From the NCBI RefSeq assembly GCF_000412335.2, contig NZ_KE161030.1, positions 1,428,031 to 1,492,030 on the forward strand: a stretch of 64,000 bases of DNA. Reading direction: 5' to 3'. This document shows positions 45,079 through 56,842 of the stretch, piece by piece. This DNA comes from Cedecea davisae DSM 4568. Its GTDB lineage: Bacteria; Pseudomonadota; Gammaproteobacteria; Enterobacterales; Enterobacteriaceae. Numbering within the stretch: position 1 is the first letter of the stretch; every line of letters begins with the position of its first letter. The notes under the pieces were generated by a model. That model was given only the letters and a program-made list of their open reading frames with translations, did no database searches and was not told the DNA's origin. The translations under genes were made by a program, and so were the position numbers.

Positions 45079-45960
45079 ATGGACGTTTCTTTTAGCCGTC
45101 GTCGGCTTCTTACGCTCTCGGCACTGCTGCCGCTGGCTACGATTCTTCCGGGTCGTGCTCACGCGCGGGGCATTGATTCTGAACGTATTATTGCGCTCGA
45201 GTGGCGGCCGGTGGAGATGCTTCTGGCGCTGGGTATTATGCCCCTGGCGATTGCCGATAAGCGTAATTATCATCGCTGGGTGAGGGAGCCAGCGCTGCCT
45301 GATTCGGTGGTAGATGTGGGGCTTCGCAATGAGCCTAACCGCGAGCTGATGCAGCGCCTGCGACCCTCCGCATTTATTATCTCCAAAGGTTTTGGCCCTT
45401 CAGAGTCCGATCTAACACCTATCGCTCCGTGCTGGTCTACCGCTTTTAACGACGCCAGCGGCCGCCCACTCGGGCTGCTTGAGCGGGATCTGCTGCGCCT
45501 GGGGCAGTTTCTCGGCCGCGAGCAAAAGGCTGTTGAACACCTCACTTATCTGCATCAGCAAATTGCCGCAACACGAGAAAAGATCCCCGCTAACCCTAAA
45601 CCGCTGGTGATGTTCTCCTTCCTCGATAGCCGCCGGGTGATGATTTTCGGTGCAAACAGCCTGTTTAACGATCTGCTTGAACGCCTGGGTTTGCGCAATG
45701 TGTGGGAGGGTAAAACCAATCCCTGGGGTAGTGCGATTGTGGGTATCGAAACCCTGGTGAGGCTGGAAAATGTGACCGCACTTTGCTTTATGCACGGCGA
45801 TGATGACCCGGTTAAAACGGTGGCTAAGTCCGCTTTGTGGCAGGTGATGCCTTTTGTGCGCGAAGGGCAGCTGCATTTATTGCCTGCCGTCTGGTTCTAT
45901 GGCGGCAGCTTTTCGGCGCTGCGTTTTTGTCAGCTGCTGCCGGAGGCCCTGTGCGCTTAA
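45079..45960 (+). CDS. fhuD: FhuD-like periplasmic hydroxamate-siderophore-binding protein
   Basis: 293 residues. The N terminus SRRRLLTLSALLPLATILPGRAHA is a Tat-type signal, as in FhuD. ALEWRPVEMLLALGIMPLAIAD is the conserved first lobe start and GLRNEPNRELMQRLRPS is family-typical. Binds ferric hydroxamates such as ferrichrome in the periplasm. Overlaps the permease start by ten bases. Since E. coli keeps fhuD with fhuACB elsewhere, this may be a paralogue. Confidence 0.85.
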   Translation: MDVSFSRRRLLTLSALLPLATILPGRAHARGIDSERIIALEWRPVEMLLALGIMPLAIADKRNYHRWVREPALPDSVVDVGLRNEPNRELMQRLRPSAFIISKGFGPSESDLTPIAPCWSTAFNDASGRPLGLLERDLLRLGQFLGREQKAVEHLTYLHQQIAATREKIPANPKPLVMFSFLDSRRVMIFGANSLFNDLLERLGLRNVWEGKTNPWGSAIVGIETLVRLENVTALCFMHGDDDPVKTVAKSALWQVMPFVREGQLHLLPAVWFYGGSFSALRFCQLLPEALCA

Positions 45961-47888
45961 TTCTCGTTTTACTTTGTGCTTTTACGTTGTTTCTGACCGG
46001 CTATAACTTTCAGCAGACGTTGTCCGCCAGCCTCTGGTGGCAGGCAATCGTTGCCCCGCAGGTGACCGATGTTTCCCAGATGCTGTTTCACTACAGCATG
46101 CTGCCGCGCACAACTCTGGCTTTACTTACCGGGGCAGGTCTGGCGCTGGCAGGTTGCCTGTTTCAGCATATTCTGCGTAATCCCCTGGCGGAACCGGCAA
46201 CGCTCGGAGTGGCGGCAGGTGCTCAGCTGGGATTGACCCTGGCGACGCTATTTTTAGCCGGAGCAGGGGAAACGGGCAAGCAGCTTGCGGCGCTGGCCGG
46301 AGCGATGGCGGTCGGCAGTATTGTCCTCGGCGCGGCCTGGGGCAAGCGCATGTCTCCGGTCACGCTGATCCTTGCCGGACTGGTGCTCGGCCTGTATTGC
46401 GGAGCGGTAAAAAGCTTCCTCGTGCTGTTTAACCATGAACGTCTGCAAAACTTGTTTATCTGGAGCAGCGGCATGCTGAACCAGTATGACTGGGCGGGCG
46501 TGGATTTTCTCTGGCCGCGACTGCTGGCCGTGCTGGTGCTGATAGTCCTGATGATTCGGCCGCTGGGCATGCTGGCGCTGGACGATGCGGTGCTGCGTGG
46601 CCTGGGAATGAAACTGGCCTTAGTGCGGGTTGCCGGGCTATTTCTTGCTTTGCTGCTCAGCTCCATGCTGGTCAGCATTGTTGGAGTTATCGGGTTTATT
46701 GGTCTGTTTGCGCCTATTCTGGCGGGAATGTTTGGCGTGCGCCGCCTGCTGCCGAAGCTGTTGGCTTCTATGGTCATGGGCGCTTTGTTGCTGGTGCTTA
46801 GCGATCAGCTGGTCATCTGGCTGGGCAGCTTCTGGCAGGAGTTGCCTACCGGCGCGGTAACGGCCCTGGTAGGCGCGCCGCTAATGCTCTGGCTACTGCC
46901 ACGCCTGCGCCATCAACGCCTTGCGGCCACGCAGGATACCAGCGCCGTTGCCGAACGGCAGCTCTCGGCTAAAACCATAATACTGGCCTGTACCGTGCTG
47001 CTGCTGGTGTCGTTGCTTGCCCTGGGCGTCGGGCGGGAAAGTGCTGGCTGGTTCGTCGGCCTGGAGGAAATGTGGCAATGGCGCTGGCCGCGCGTGCTGT
47101 CGGCGCTTGCTGCCGGGGCAATGCTGGCCGCAGCCGGAACGCTGGTGCAGAAGATGACAGGTAATCCAATGGCCAGCCCGGAAGTGCTTGGCGTTAGCTC
47201 GGGGGCCGCCTGCGCCATCGTATTACTGACATTCCTCGTTCCCGGGGATATCAGCGCCTGGCAGCTTCCGGCCGGTTTTGCGGGCGCGGCGTTAACGTTG
47301 CTGGCAATGCTGGTGCTGGCGCGCACGGGGCTGGCTCCTGGGCGGCTATTACTAACGGGCGTGGCGCTAAGTACCGTGTTTGCCACGCTGTTGACGCTGT
47401 ATCTTGCCAGCGGCGATCCGCGTAGCGGGGCGGTGCTGACGTGGCTCTCCGGGTCGACCTGGAAAGTGACCGGGCAGCAGGCGCTGGTGAGCGGCGCTAT
47501 GGCACTGGCCTTTATTGGCCTGACGCCGCTGGTCCGGCGCTGGTTGGTTATTCTGCCGTTAGGCGGTGAGGCCGCTCAGGCGCTGGGCGTGGCGCTGAGC
47601 CGGTCGCGCATCACTATCCTGATGCTGGCCGCCGGGCTGGTTGCCGCCGCGACGCTGTGCGTTGGCCCCCTGAGCTTCATTGGGCTAATGGCTCCCCACA
47701 TGGCGCGGATGCTCGGCTTCCGTCGTGCTATGCCGCAGCTCGTGATGGCGATAGCCATTGGCTCGGGGCTAATGCTGGTGGCCGACTGGCTCGGACGTAG
47801 CCTGATATTTCCGTTCCAGATCCCCGCAGGGCTACTGGCAACGCTGTGCGGCGCGCCTTACTTCATCTGGTTATTACGAAAAGCGTAA
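45951..47888 (+). CDS. fhuB: FhuB-like double-length siderophore ABC permease
   Basis: 645 residues from the GTG at 45951 (GGAGG four bases before); longer readings run back into the binding-protein gene. Two fused FecCD units, each with RTTLALLTGAGLALAGCLFQ or RVLSALAAGAMLAAAGTLVQ, and coupling loops GFIGLFAPILAG and SFIGLMAPHMARM. This fused layout is specific to FhuB. No FhuC-type ATPase lies nearby, so it must borrow one. Confidence 0.92.
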   Translation: MRLILVLLCAFTLFLTGYNFQQTLSASLWWQAIVAPQVTDVSQMLFHYSMLPRTTLALLTGAGLALAGCLFQHILRNPLAEPATLGVAAGAQLGLTLATLFLAGAGETGKQLAALAGAMAVGSIVLGAAWGKRMSPVTLILAGLVLGLYCGAVKSFLVLFNHERLQNLFIWSSGMLNQYDWAGVDFLWPRLLAVLVLIVLMIRPLGMLALDDAVLRGLGMKLALVRVAGLFLALLLSSMLVSIVGVIGFIGLFAPILAGMFGVRRLLPKLLASMVMGALLLVLSDQLVIWLGSFWQELPTGAVTALVGAPLMLWLLPRLRHQRLAATQDTSAVAERQLSAKTIILACTVLLLVSLLALGVGRESAGWFVGLEEMWQWRWPRVLSALAAGAMLAAAGTLVQKMTGNPMASPEVLGVSSGAACAIVLLTFLVPGDISAWQLPAGFAGAALTLLAMLVLARTGLAPGRLLLTGVALSTVFATLLTLYLASGDPRSGAVLTWLSGSTWKVTGQQALVSGAMALAFIGLTPLVRRWLVILPLGGEAAQALGVALSRSRITILMLAAGLVAAATLCVGPLSFIGLMAPHMARMLGFRRAMPQLVMAIAIGSGLMLVADWLGRSLIFPFQIPAGLLATLCGAPYFIWLLRKA

Positions 47889-47928
47889 CGAGTAACAGAC
47901 CGTCATTTTTGCTTGCAATTATTAACCT

Positions 47929-47947
47929 GCAAATGATAATTGCGATC
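47929..47947 (+). promoter_or_regulatory. Fur box upstream of the TonB receptor
   Basis: GCAAATGATAATTGCGATC holds AATGATAAT, the Fur half-site core; CTCATTAT follows about 15 bases later (47962-47969), suggesting overlapping boxes. Confidence 0.65.
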
Positions 47948-47999
47948 AAAATCAGAACCGTTCTCATTATTAATTTCGTTATCTTACCAGGGATTTACT

Positions 48000-50216
48000 A
48001 TGCACTACCTCGCTTCTCAACAGGCCGGGCTACGCCCGCGCCTGCTTGCCGCAACGATAGCCGCTCTCTGCTTTCCCGTCGTCGCCGCTAATCAACAAAG
48101 CTTGCCGCAAAAAAACAGCGCCAACGAAGAAACCATCACGGTGACGGCCACGCCGGAAAATGATTTCCAGCCCGGTGGCAATGAGCTTGTTCCGGCATAT
48201 CTTGACGGGCAGGTCGCTAACGGCGGCCGTCTTGGGATGCTGGGCGAGCAGGACGCCCGCAACGTGCCGTTTAACGTTATTGGCTATACCTCAAAAATGA
48301 TTGAGGACAAGCAGGCTAACACCCTCAGCGATATTATTCGTAACGATGCGACCATTCAGCCCGTGCGCAGCTATGGTAACTTTGGCGAGTCCTACCGGGT
48401 ACGCGGCTTCCTGCTGGACGGCGATGATATTTCCTACGGCGGTTTATACGGCGTCTTGCCACGGCAGATTACCAGCACCGCGATTGCCGAGCGCGTTGAG
48501 GTGATTAAAGGTTCGACCGCGTTCCTGAACGGCGTACCTCCGGGTGGAAGCGGCGTTGGCGGGGCGATTAATATCGAGCCTAAGCGTGCGGGGAGCGAGC
48601 CGCACACGCGGGTTGGTGTTGATTATACCGGGCGCTCTCAGGTAGGTGGTTCGCTGGATACTGGCCGTCGATTTGGCGATAACGACCAGTTTGGCGCGCG
48701 AGTTAACCTTCTTCATCGAGAAGGTGAGAGTGAAATCCACGACCAGAAAAACCGGACTTCTCTGGGCAGCGTCGGGCTTGATTACAAAGGCGATAAGTTG
48801 CGCAGCTCTTTTGACGCCGGTTACCAGAAAATGACGGTTCATAACGGGCGTATCGGGGTAGGCGTTGGCGCAATCACAGAAATGCCGGAAGTGCCCGACA
48901 ACCGAACCAACTACAGCCAGTCGTGGGTCTATTCCGATATGAGTAGCCGTTTTGCCGCGTTACGCAGCGAATACGACATGCTGGATAGCTGGACGGTTTA
49001 CGGCGCGCTGGGCACCAGCGAAACCGACGAGCGCGGTAACTACAGCGTGCCGAAGTTTGTTGATAACAACGGCAACACCAGCCAGACCCGGCTTTCCACG
49101 CGTTTTATAGCCGACTCCTTCTCAGGCATGGCGGGCGTGCGCGGCAAATTCGATACTGGTTTTATCGGCCACAGCGTTAACCTCGGTTATTCCGGCGTGT
49201 ACCGCAAAACTCGTGCGGCTTATACCATGTCTTCCGGCAAGACGGCGGTTGGTAATAATATTTATCATCCTTCCGACGTTGGCCTTGACCGGTTCCCGAC
49301 TGTAGCGTCCGGCAGCAATATGGATGACCCAACCCAGCGCAGCCGCACGATTACCGGAGGCATTTCTCTCTCCGATACGCTTTCAGCCCTGGATGATAAA
49401 GTGCTGCTCACCGTGGGGGCCCGTCGCCAGGATGTGCGGATCCGTAACTACAGTTATACCGGCGTGGAAGATCCGAAAACGCGCTTCGACGCCTTCAAAG
49501 TGACGCCGGTGTATGGCCTGGTGGTGAAGCCGTGGGAGCCGGTGTCCTTCTACGCTAACCATATTGAAGCTTTACAGCCGGGGCCGACGGCCACCTCAAA
49601 AGCCATCAATGCAGGTAATGTTGTCGGAGTTGTGCAGTCGAAGCAGAACGAAGTCGGCATGAAAATGGACTTTGGGCGGGTTGGCGGCAGCCTGGCGCTG
49701 TTTGAAATCAAAAAGCCGGTTGGCATGATTGATAATGACAACGTTTACGGGCTGTACGGCGAGCAGCGCAGCCGTGGGATGGAGCTGAACGTGTTTGGCG
49801 AGCCGCTCTACGGCGTGCGCCTGCTGGGCAGCGCGTTGTGGCTCGCGCCGGAGATGGTCAAAACGACCGGGGGCTCTAATGACGGGAAAGATGCGATTGG
49901 CGTGCCGCGTTACTCCTGGTCGCTGGGCGGCGAATGGGATCTGCCGTGGGTGCAGAACCTGACGGCAACCGGGACTTTGATTCGCACCGGCTCTCAGTAT
50001 GCGAATGCGAACAATAGCGTGAAGCTGAACGGCTGGACCCGCCTCGATTTAGGCGTGCGTTACAGCACGAAGCTCAATAGCCAGACTCTAACCTGGCGTG
50101 CTAACGTGGAAAACGTGACTAATGAGAAGTACTGGGCTTCTGTGGATGATAGCGGGTCTTACATTACCCAAAGCGATCCACGAACCCTGAAGTTGTCGAT
50201 GACGGTTGATTTCTGA
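48000..50216 (+). CDS. TonB-dependent siderophore receptor (FcuA/ferrichrome type)
   Basis: 738 residues from the ATG at 48000. Signal peptide to about residue 29. A TonB box-like ETITVTATP is near residue 43. The plug domain follows, with [19 protein letters not shown] and [11 protein letters not shown], then a beta-barrel ending in the terminal aromatic VDF. The layout resembles hydroxamate receptors such as FcuA and FoxA. With the FhuD/FhuB-like genes it forms a hydroxamate uptake set. The exact ligand is not shown by sequence. Confidence 0.88.
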   Translation: MHYLASQQAGLRPRLLAATIAALCFPVVAANQQSLPQKNSANEETITVTATPENDFQPGGNELVPAYLDGQVANGGRLGMLGEQDARNVPFNVIGYTSKMIEDKQANTLSDIIRNDATIQPVRSYGNFGESYRVRGFLLDGDDISYGGLYGVLPRQITSTAIAERVEVIKGSTAFLNGVPPGGSGVGGAINIEPKRAGSEPHTRVGVDYTGRSQVGGSLDTGRRFGDNDQFGARVNLLHREGESEIHDQKNRTSLGSVGLDYKGDKLRSSFDAGYQKMTVHNGRIGVGVGAITEMPEVPDNRTNYSQSWVYSDMSSRFAALRSEYDMLDSWTVYGALGTSETDERGNYSVPKFVDNNGNTSQTRLSTRFIADSFSGMAGVRGKFDTGFIGHSVNLGYSGVYRKTRAAYTMSSGKTAVGNNIYHPSDVGLDRFPTVASGSNMDDPTQRSRTITGGISLSDTLSALDDKVLLTVGARRQDVRIRNYSYTGVEDPKTRFDAFKVTPVYGLVVKPWEPVSFYANHIEALQPGPTATSKAINAGNVVGVVQSKQNEVGMKMDFGRVGGSLALFEIKKPVGMIDNDNVYGLYGEQRSRGMELNVFGEPLYGVRLLGSALWLAPEMVKTTGGSNDGKDAIGVPRYSWSLGGEWDLPWVQNLTATGTLIRTGSQYANANNSVKLNGWTRLDLGVRYSTKLNSQTLTWRANVENVTNEKYWASVDDSGSYITQSDPRTLKLSMTVDF

Positions 50217-50228
50217 CCGAAAGACCTG

Positions 50229-50255
50229 AAATCCTCGCTGCGGCGGGGATTTTTG
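50229..50255 (+). terminator. Terminator after the receptor gene
   Basis: AATCCTCGC-TGC-GGCGGGGATT stem with slight mismatch, followed by TTTT. Confidence 0.7.
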
Positions 50256-50368
50256 TTTCTGAAACCAAAAGGATTTCAAATATAGTAACGTTCCGAAACG
50301 ATAATAGTCATGTACGCGGTGCGCTGCAGGAGACTAGACTACGGCAAAGTACAGCGGGAGAATGCTTA

Positions 50369-50899
50369 ATGAGTGAACGAATACAGGTGGTGCAGGGCGA
50401 TATCACAAAGGCGGATGTTGATGTGATTGTCAACGCAGCAAACCCTTCGCTGATGGGCGGTGGAGGAGTGGACGGAGCGATTCATCGCGCCGCCGGACCT
50501 GCGCTGCTGGCAGCCTGTAAGGTGGTTCTTCAGCATCAGGGCGAATGTGCCCCCGGCCATGCGGTTATCACCGAGGCGGGAAACATTCCGGTAAAAGCGG
50601 TTATTCACGCCGTGGGGCCAGTCTGGCACGGCGGCGAGCAAAACGAAGCTGAGGTGCTGGAACTCGCCTACCGCAATTGCCTGGATTTAGCCGCCGCAAA
50701 CGGCTACCGCACCATTGCTTTCCCGGCCATCAGTACCGGCGTGTACGGTTTTCCTAAGCAGCAGGCGGCGCGTATCGCCTGGGACACGGTCTACAAGTAT
50801 ATTGGTATTCGTCCGCTGCCGGAACAGGTTGTTTTTGTCTGCTTCGATGACGAAAATACCGCCATCTATCAGCAAATTGCCGCCGACTGTAATAAATAA
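50369..50899 (+). CDS. ymdB: O-acetyl-ADP-ribose deacetylase / RNase III modulator YmdB
   Basis: 176 residues. Macrodomain: [25 protein letters not shown] carries the catalytic Asn and Asp and [14 protein letters not shown] the phosphate-binding loop. Hydrolyses O-acetyl-ADP-ribose and restrains RNase III. In E. coli it overlaps clsC; here clsC is absent and the convergent opgC follows within 94 bases. Confidence 0.96.
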   Translation: MSERIQVVQGDITKADVDVIVNAANPSLMGGGGVDGAIHRAAGPALLAACKVVLQHQGECAPGHAVITEAGNIPVKAVIHAVGPVWHGGEQNEAEVLELAYRNCLDLAAANGYRTIAFPAISTGVYGFPKQQAARIAWDTVYKYIGIRPLPEQVVFVCFDDENTAIYQQIAADCNK

Positions 50900-50992
50900 A
50901 TCATTTAGCCTTCACAAAAAATCAATCTGTGAAGGCTATTCTCGTCGAAATCAGAGTGATAAGCCGGGGCGAAGCCCGGCATGCGCCGTGTA

Positions 50993-52153
50993 TTAACCGG
51001 CGAAAGAAGGCGGCGTGACCGTTTTGTTTTTTGGTTTACCGGAGAACAGGAAGCGCAATAGCGGAATGCGTAAATGCAGCTCATAGAGCAGCAGCGCAAT
51101 GCCGACAACGAATACTAACCCGCTGAAAAATCCAAGGATATTGGACGTAATATGCGGCGTAATAAATGCGCCGAAGAATAGCGTCAGCGGGTGGTGAACC
51201 AGATAGATAAACAGCGACGCATTGACGAAATAGGTCACCCGGGCCGATTTGAAATTCAGCATCCGGTAGCCCAGAGAAAACACCACGTTGACCATCCACA
51301 GGCCCATCAGCATGGTTATCACGCTTTCCGTTTCGTACATCCACGCATCACCGCTGCCGTAGCGCTGGTTTAGCAGATAGGCGGCAAAGGCGAATGCGGC
51401 GGCCACCGCGCTCCACGGCGAAGGCGTTGTGAACAGTATTTTTAGCGATTCGCGTTTAAACGTCAGCGCCCCCAGCATAAAGAAGGGCAGGTAAAACAGC
51501 GTCTGCATCACCACGAAATTAAACAGACCATCGCTTAATAACGGCGGGTGAATAATAAAAATGGTTCTGCGAATAGCGGCATATAAAATACCGCAGGCCA
51601 AAAACAGAACTGAGAGTTTTCCCATCGTAACCGGTGATTTATTATTCTGTTCGTTTCTAATTATAAAGTTATTAATTTTTTGAAACAAAACCATTCCCAG
51701 CGTGGTTAATATCACCAGCACCAGTAAGAACCACAGATGTGAGACCAGTTCCCACACCAGGGTGTTGTATTTTTGGTAACCGGTAAGCGTATGCCAGGTG
51801 CCGGTCTTGTTATTGATGTATTGCAGCATCAGGAACTGAGGCAGCGTCAGCAGCGGGATGGCGGTCAGCATCGGGATGCCGACGCGCTCCACGCGCACCG
51901 TCCACCAGCGCTTGAGCGGGTAGCGCAGGAATAACATGTAGGAAAAATAACCAGAAATAACGAAGAATACCTGCATGCGAAACGCGTGAATAAAATCATT
52001 AAATAGCGTCAGGCTCGCAGAGGGCACCGCGCTATTGACGTGCCAGTGGTGGCTCGAATAGATAAGCGAGATATGAAACGGGATGCCCAATAGCATCAAC
52101 CATGCCCGGATGGAATCCAGGAAAAACTCACGTTGTTGCGGTGCGTTACTCAT
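50993..52153 (-). CDS. opgC: Osmoregulated periplasmic glucan succinyltransferase OpgC
   Basis: 386 residues, one more than E. coli. Acyltransferase-3 family with about ten membrane segments, beginning [22 protein letters not shown] (conserved Arg and His). It adds succinyl groups to periplasmic glucans in the inner membrane. Divergent from opgGH; the 295-base spacer contains no ORF of note. Confidence 0.96.
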   Translation of the reverse strand: MSNAPQQREFFLDSIRAWLMLLGIPFHISLIYSSHHWHVNSAVPSASLTLFNDFIHAFRMQVFFVISGYFSYMLFLRYPLKRWWTVRVERVGIPMLTAIPLLTLPQFLMLQYINNKTGTWHTLTGYQKYNTLVWELVSHLWFLLVLVILTTLGMVLFQKINNFIIRNEQNNKSPVTMGKLSVLFLACGILYAAIRRTIFIIHPPLLSDGLFNFVVMQTLFYLPFFMLGALTFKRESLKILFTTPSPWSAVAAAFAFAAYLLNQRYGSGDAWMYETESVITMLMGLWMVNVVFSLGYRMLNFKSARVTYFVNASLFIYLVHHPLTLFFGAFITPHITSNILGFFSGLVFVVGIALLLYELHLRIPLLRFLFSGKPKNKTVTPPSFAG

Positions 52154-52448
52154 AATACTCCAGACATTTTCAGACTATTCGTCTTATCCTTAAGACCCTA
52201 TCCCATCAGGCTAAAAGTCCAGTTCAGTCTACATATTCGTGGCAACCCTACACTAAGCATGTCATCCTGTCGCCAGGGTGAACTCTTAAAGCGTAAGCAG
52301 TTGTCTTTATTTTGCTTAAACCCTGAGCCAGTACGCTGAACAAAGCGGTGAATTGGTTGTCGGAAAGCAAAAGTTTCCATTAAAATGGATAGATTGATTT
52401 AAGCACACAAAGGGGGATGTGCTGGTTAATATGAAACATAAAGCAAAT

Positions 52449-53984
52449 ATGATGAAAGTGCGCTGGTTAGGCGCGGCCGTAATGTTGTCCCTTTATACCA
52501 CCTCGGTTTGGGCCTTCACTATCGACGACGTCGCAAAACAGGCGAAAACCTTAGCGGGCAAGAGCTACGAAGCACCGAAAAGCAACCTGCCTTCGCAACT
52601 CCGCGACATGAAATACGCGGATTACCAGCAGATCCAGTTCAATCATGACAAAGCTTACTGGAACAACATTAAGACCCCATTCAAGCTCGAATTCTATCAC
52701 CAGGGTATGTACTTCGACACCCCGGTTGCCATCAATGAAGTGACCGCCACCGCGGTACATAAGATTAAATACAACCCGGATTATTTTAACTTCGGGGATG
52801 TAAAACACGATAAAGACACCGTAAAAGATCTCGGTTTTGCCGGTTTCAAAGTGCTCTATCCGATCAACAGCAAAGATAAGAACGACGAAATAGTCAGCAT
52901 GCTCGGAGCGAGTTATTTCCGCGTAATCGGTTCTGGCCAGGTATATGGCCTGTCTGCCCGCGGCCTGGCTATTGATACCGCGCTGCCGTCCGGCGAAGAG
53001 TTCCCGCGCTTCCGCGAATACTGGATTGAGCGTCCGAAACCAACGGACAAGACGCTGACCCTGTATGCGCTGCTCGATTCCCCGCGCGCCACCGGCGCAT
53101 ACCGCTTCGTTATCACCCCGGGGCGCGATACCGTGGTCAACGTGCAGTCTAAAGTTTATCTGCGCGACAAAGTCGGCAAGCTGGGCATTGCCCCGCTGAC
53201 CAGCATGTTCCTGTTTGGGCCAAACCAGCCGTCCCCTACCACTAACTTCCGCCCGGAACTGCATGACTCTAACGGTCTTTCAATTCACGCCGGTAACGGC
53301 GAGTGGATTTGGCGTCCGCTGAACAACCCGAAACACCTGGCGGTAAGCTCTTACGCTACGGAAAATCCGGTTGGCTTTGGCCTGCTGCAACGCGGCCGTC
53401 AGTTCTCGCGTTTTGAAGATTTAGACGATCGTTACGATCAACGTCCAAGTGCCTGGGTTGCGCCGGTTGGCGACTGGGGTAAAGGCCGCGTCGAACTGGT
53501 TGAGATCCCGACTAACGACGAAACCAACGATAACATCGTTGCCTACTGGACGCCGGACCAACTGCCGGATCCGGGCAAAGAGATGAACTTTAAGTACACC
53601 ATCACCTTTAGCCGCGATGAAGACAAAATGCATGCGCCGGACAGCGCGTATGTGCTGCAAACCCGCCGTTCGACCGGCGACGTTAAGCAGTCCAATCTGA
53701 TTCGTCAGCCGGATGGCACCATCGCGTTTGTGGTGGACTTCACCGGCGCTGAGATGAAAAAACTGCCTGCGGATACTCCGGTCACCGCGCAGACCAGCAT
53801 TGGCGATAACGGTGAAATAGTGGACAGCCAGGTGCGCTACAACCCGGTCAATAAAGGCTGGCGTTTAACCCTGCGCGTGAAGCTGAAGGACGAGAAGAAG
53901 ACGACCGACATGCGTGCTGCGCTGGTTAACGGCGAGCAGACATTGAGTGAAACCTGGAGCTACCAGCTGCCTGCCAATGAATAA
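52449..53984 (+). CDS. opgG: Periplasmic glucan biosynthesis protein OpgG
   Basis: 511 residues from the ATG at 52449, equal to E. coli; upstream ATG codons at 52431 and further 5' are possible. Signal peptide ends at VWA. Two beta-rich domains form the mature protein, with [25 protein letters not shown] and [21 protein letters not shown] conserved. Needed for the beta-1,6 branching of glucans made by OpgH. Overlaps opgH by eight bases. Confidence 0.98.
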   Translation: MMKVRWLGAAVMLSLYTTSVWAFTIDDVAKQAKTLAGKSYEAPKSNLPSQLRDMKYADYQQIQFNHDKAYWNNIKTPFKLEFYHQGMYFDTPVAINEVTATAVHKIKYNPDYFNFGDVKHDKDTVKDLGFAGFKVLYPINSKDKNDEIVSMLGASYFRVIGSGQVYGLSARGLAIDTALPSGEEFPRFREYWIERPKPTDKTLTLYALLDSPRATGAYRFVITPGRDTVVNVQSKVYLRDKVGKLGIAPLTSMFLFGPNQPSPTTNFRPELHDSNGLSIHAGNGEWIWRPLNNPKHLAVSSYATENPVGFGLLQRGRQFSRFEDLDDRYDQRPSAWVAPVGDWGKGRVELVEIPTNDETNDNIVAYWTPDQLPDPGKEMNFKYTITFSRDEDKMHAPDSAYVLQTRRSTGDVKQSNLIRQPDGTIAFVVDFTGAEMKKLPADTPVTAQTSIGDNGEIVDSQVRYNPVNKGWRLTLRVKLKDEKKTTDMRAALVNGEQTLSETWSYQLPANE

Positions 53985-56508
53985 GTCTACTGAACTCGCG
54001 CCCGATTATATTGAGGCACTGCCGCTTTCTGCCGAGCAGAAGGCGGCTCTTCCGACATCCGATCTTCAGGCGGTGCATGAGGCGCTTGATGCGCAGCATC
54101 ACCACTATGAGCGAGCGGATGACTCTCCCCTTGCATCGGTAGAAGCTCGCCTTGAGGCTAGCTGGCCGGGTTCTCTTGGTGGCGATCAGCTGATCAGAGA
54201 CGAAGAGGGTCGCACCCAGCTGCAGGCGATGCCGAAGGCTACGCGCTCTTCCATGTTCCCGGATCCGTGGCGCACTAACCCGATTGGCCGCTTCTGGGAC
54301 CGCCTGCGCGGCCGCGAAACGCACTCGAAGTTCTCCTCCAAAGAGGAAGAGGCCTCCGAGCAGAAATGGCGTACCGTGGGCACCATCCGCCGCTACATTT
54401 TGCTGATCCTGACGCTGGCACAAACCGTGGTGGCAACCTGGTATATGAAGACCATTCTTCCGTACCAGGGCTGGGCGCTAATTAACCCGACGGATATGGG
54501 GGGCCAGGATTTGTGGGTCTCCTTTATGCAACTGCTGCCGTATATCCTGCAAAGCGGCATTCTGATCCTGTTCGCCATTCTGTTCTGCTGGGTCTCTGCC
54601 GGTTTCTGGACCGCGTTGATGGGCTTCCTGCAACTGCTGATGGGCAAAGATAAATACAGCATCTCGGCCTCGACGGTGGGCGATGAACCTATCAATCCAG
54701 AGCACCGTACCGCGCTTATCATGCCTATCTGTAACGAAGACGTGGATCGCGTGTTTGCCGGCCTGCGTGCAACCTGGGAGTCGGTAAAAGCGACCGGGCA
54801 GCAGAAGCATTTTGACGTTTATATCCTGAGTGACAGCTACAACCCGGATATCTGCGTAGCCGAGCAGAAAGCGTGGATGGAGCTGATAGCCGAAGTGCAG
54901 GGCGAAGGGCAAATCTTCTACCGTCGCCGTCGCCGTCGCGTGAAACGCAAAAGCGGCAACATCGATGACTTCTGCCGTCGCTGGGGCAACCAGTACAGCT
55001 ACATGGTGGTGCTGGATGCGGACTCCGTGATGAGCGGGGACTGCCTGACCAACCTGGTGCGCCTGATGGAAGCTAACCCGAAGGCCGGTATCATCCAGTC
55101 TTCGCCGAGAGCGTCCGGTATGGATACGCTGTATGCGCGCTGTCAGCAGTTCGCGACTCGCGTTTACGGGCCTTTGTTTACCGCGGGCCTGCACTTCTGG
55201 CAGTTGGGTGAATCGCACTACTGGGGCCACAACGCGATTATCCGCGTGAAGCCGTTCATCGAGCACTGCGCGCTGGCTCCTCTGCCGGGCGAGGGTAACT
55301 TTGCCGGTTCTATCCTGTCCCACGACTTTGTGGAAGCCGCGCTGATGCGCCGTGCAGGGTGGGGCGTGTGGATTGCCTATGATCTGCCGGGTTCTTATGA
55401 AGAGCTGCCGCCGAACCTGCTGGACGAGCTGAAACGCGACCGCCGCTGGTGCCAGGGCAACCTGATGAACTTCCGTCTGTTCCTGGTTAAGGGCATGCAC
55501 CCGGTACACCGTGCGGTATTCCTGACGGGCGTAATGTCCTATCTGTCGGCTCCGCTGTGGTTTATGTTCCTTGCGCTGTCTACCGCCCTACAGGTGGTTC
55601 ACGCTCTGACCGAGCCGCAGTACTTCCTGCAGCCGCGCCAGCTGTTCCCGGTATGGCCGCAGTGGCGTCCTGAGCTGGCGATAGCGCTCTTTGCTTCGAC
55701 GATGGTACTGCTGTTCCTGCCGAAGCTGCTGAGCATCATTCTTATCTGGTGCAAAGGCTCGAAAGAGTACGGCGGGTTCCTGCGGGTAACCTGTTCTCTG
55801 CTGCTTGAGGTGCTGTTCTCGGTACTGCTGGCACCGGTGCGCATGCTGTTCCACACCGTGTTTGTGGTAAGTGCGTTCCTCGGCTGGGAAGTGGTATGGA
55901 ACTCTCCGCAGCGTGACGATGACTCCACTCCATGGGGTGAGGCGTTTATGCGCCACGGCTCTCAGCTGCTTCTGGGGCTGGTGTGGGCGGTCGGCATGGC
56001 GTGGCTGGATCTGCGCTTCCTGTTCTGGCTGGCGCCGATTGTCTTCTCGCTGATCCTGTCGCCGTTTGTGTCGGTTATTTCAAGCCGCGCAACCGTCGGG
56101 CTTCGCACCAAGCGCTGGAAGCTGTTCCTGATCCCGGAAGAGTATTCTCCGCCTCAGGTTCTGGTCGATACGGACAACTACCTGCAGCTGAACCGCAGCC
56201 GCACGCTGGACGATGGCTTTATGCACGCGGTATTTAACCCGTCATTTAATGCCCTGACTACCGCGATGGCTACCGCGCGTCACCGTAAAAGCCTGGTGCT
56301 GGAGATCGCACGCGATCGTCACGTTGAGCAGGCGCTTAACGAAACGCCGGACAAGCTTAACCGTGACCGTCGCCTGGTGCTGCTGAGCGACCCGATGACC
56401 ATGTCCCGCCTGCATTACCGGGTGTGGGCAAATCCTGAGCGCTACACCTCGTGGGTGGACAGCTATAAAAAGCTGGAGCTGAACCCGCTGGCGTTATCGT
56501 CAAAATAA
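53977..56508 (+). CDS. opgH: Glucan beta-1,2-glucosyltransferase OpgH
   Basis: 843 residues from the ATG at 53977 (E. coli 847). Inner-membrane GT2 enzyme: [19 protein letters not shown] (DxD-type) and RRWCQGN (Q/RxxRW-like) mark the cytoplasmic catalytic domain flanked by membrane segments. Makes beta-1,2-glucan from UDP-glucose; in E. coli it also delays FtsZ assembly in rich medium via its N-terminal part. That region (residues 1-90) is the least conserved here. Confidence 0.98.
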   Translation: MNKSTELAPDYIEALPLSAEQKAALPTSDLQAVHEALDAQHHHYERADDSPLASVEARLEASWPGSLGGDQLIRDEEGRTQLQAMPKATRSSMFPDPWRTNPIGRFWDRLRGRETHSKFSSKEEEASEQKWRTVGTIRRYILLILTLAQTVVATWYMKTILPYQGWALINPTDMGGQDLWVSFMQLLPYILQSGILILFAILFCWVSAGFWTALMGFLQLLMGKDKYSISASTVGDEPINPEHRTALIMPICNEDVDRVFAGLRATWESVKATGQQKHFDVYILSDSYNPDICVAEQKAWMELIAEVQGEGQIFYRRRRRRVKRKSGNIDDFCRRWGNQYSYMVVLDADSVMSGDCLTNLVRLMEANPKAGIIQSSPRASGMDTLYARCQQFATRVYGPLFTAGLHFWQLGESHYWGHNAIIRVKPFIEHCALAPLPGEGNFAGSILSHDFVEAALMRRAGWGVWIAYDLPGSYEELPPNLLDELKRDRRWCQGNLMNFRLFLVKGMHPVHRAVFLTGVMSYLSAPLWFMFLALSTALQVVHALTEPQYFLQPRQLFPVWPQWRPELAIALFASTMVLLFLPKLLSIILIWCKGSKEYGGFLRVTCSLLLEVLFSVLLAPVRMLFHTVFVVSAFLGWEVVWNSPQRDDDSTPWGEAFMRHGSQLLLGLVWAVGMAWLDLRFLFWLAPIVFSLILSPFVSVISSRATVGLRTKRWKLFLIPEEYSPPQVLVDTDNYLQLNRSRTLDDGFMHAVFNPSFNALTTAMATARHRKSLVLEIARDRHVEQALNETPDKLNRDRRLVLLSDPMTMSRLHYRVWANPERYTSWVDSYKKLELNPLALSSK

Positions 56509-56522
56509 TGGCGTAAAACGTC

Positions 56523-56556
56523 AAAATGCCGGCCCTTTGAGGTCGGCATTTTTTTG
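56523..56556 (+). terminator. Terminator of opgGH
   Basis: AAATGCCGGCC-CTTTGA-GGTCGGCATTT followed by T run. Confidence 0.92.
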
Positions 56557-56608
56557 TCTTTTATCTGGCGGAAGTTATACTCAGCGCTTCCTGAACCGGA
56601 GGGTAGTT

Positions 56609-56839
56609 GTGGGTAAAATCATTATTGTACTGGCGATGACCTGCTTGCTGAGCGGCTGCGGCAGCATTATCAGCAGAACTGTACCGGGGCAGGGGCACGG
56701 TAACCAATACTACCCCGGCGTTCGCTGGGACGTCCGTGATGGCGCATGGCGCTATATCACCGTGCTTGACCTGCCGTTTTCGCTGATCTTCGACACGCTG
56801 TTATTGCCGATCGACGCCAGCCACGGCCCGTACGAATAA
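56609..56839 (+). CDS. yceK: Lipoprotein YceK
   Basis: 76 residues from the GTG at 56609, chosen because GGAGGG lies five bases upstream and the length agrees with E. coli (75). Lipobox LLSGC then GSIISRTVPGQGHGNQYYPGV and LDLPFSLIFDTLLLPIDASHGPYE, near identical to E. coli YceK. DUF1375 family; role unknown, predicted outer- or inner-membrane lipoprotein. Confidence 0.95.
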   Translation: MGKIIIVLAMTCLLSGCGSIISRTVPGQGHGNQYYPGVRWDVRDGAWRYITVLDLPFSLIFDTLLLPIDASHGPYE

Positions 56840-56842
56840 TCT

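Noticed and set aside
54478-55509. 343-codon ORF on the minus strand inside opgH
   Set aside because: Antisense shadow with histidine/arginine-rich composition caused by codon bias of opgH.
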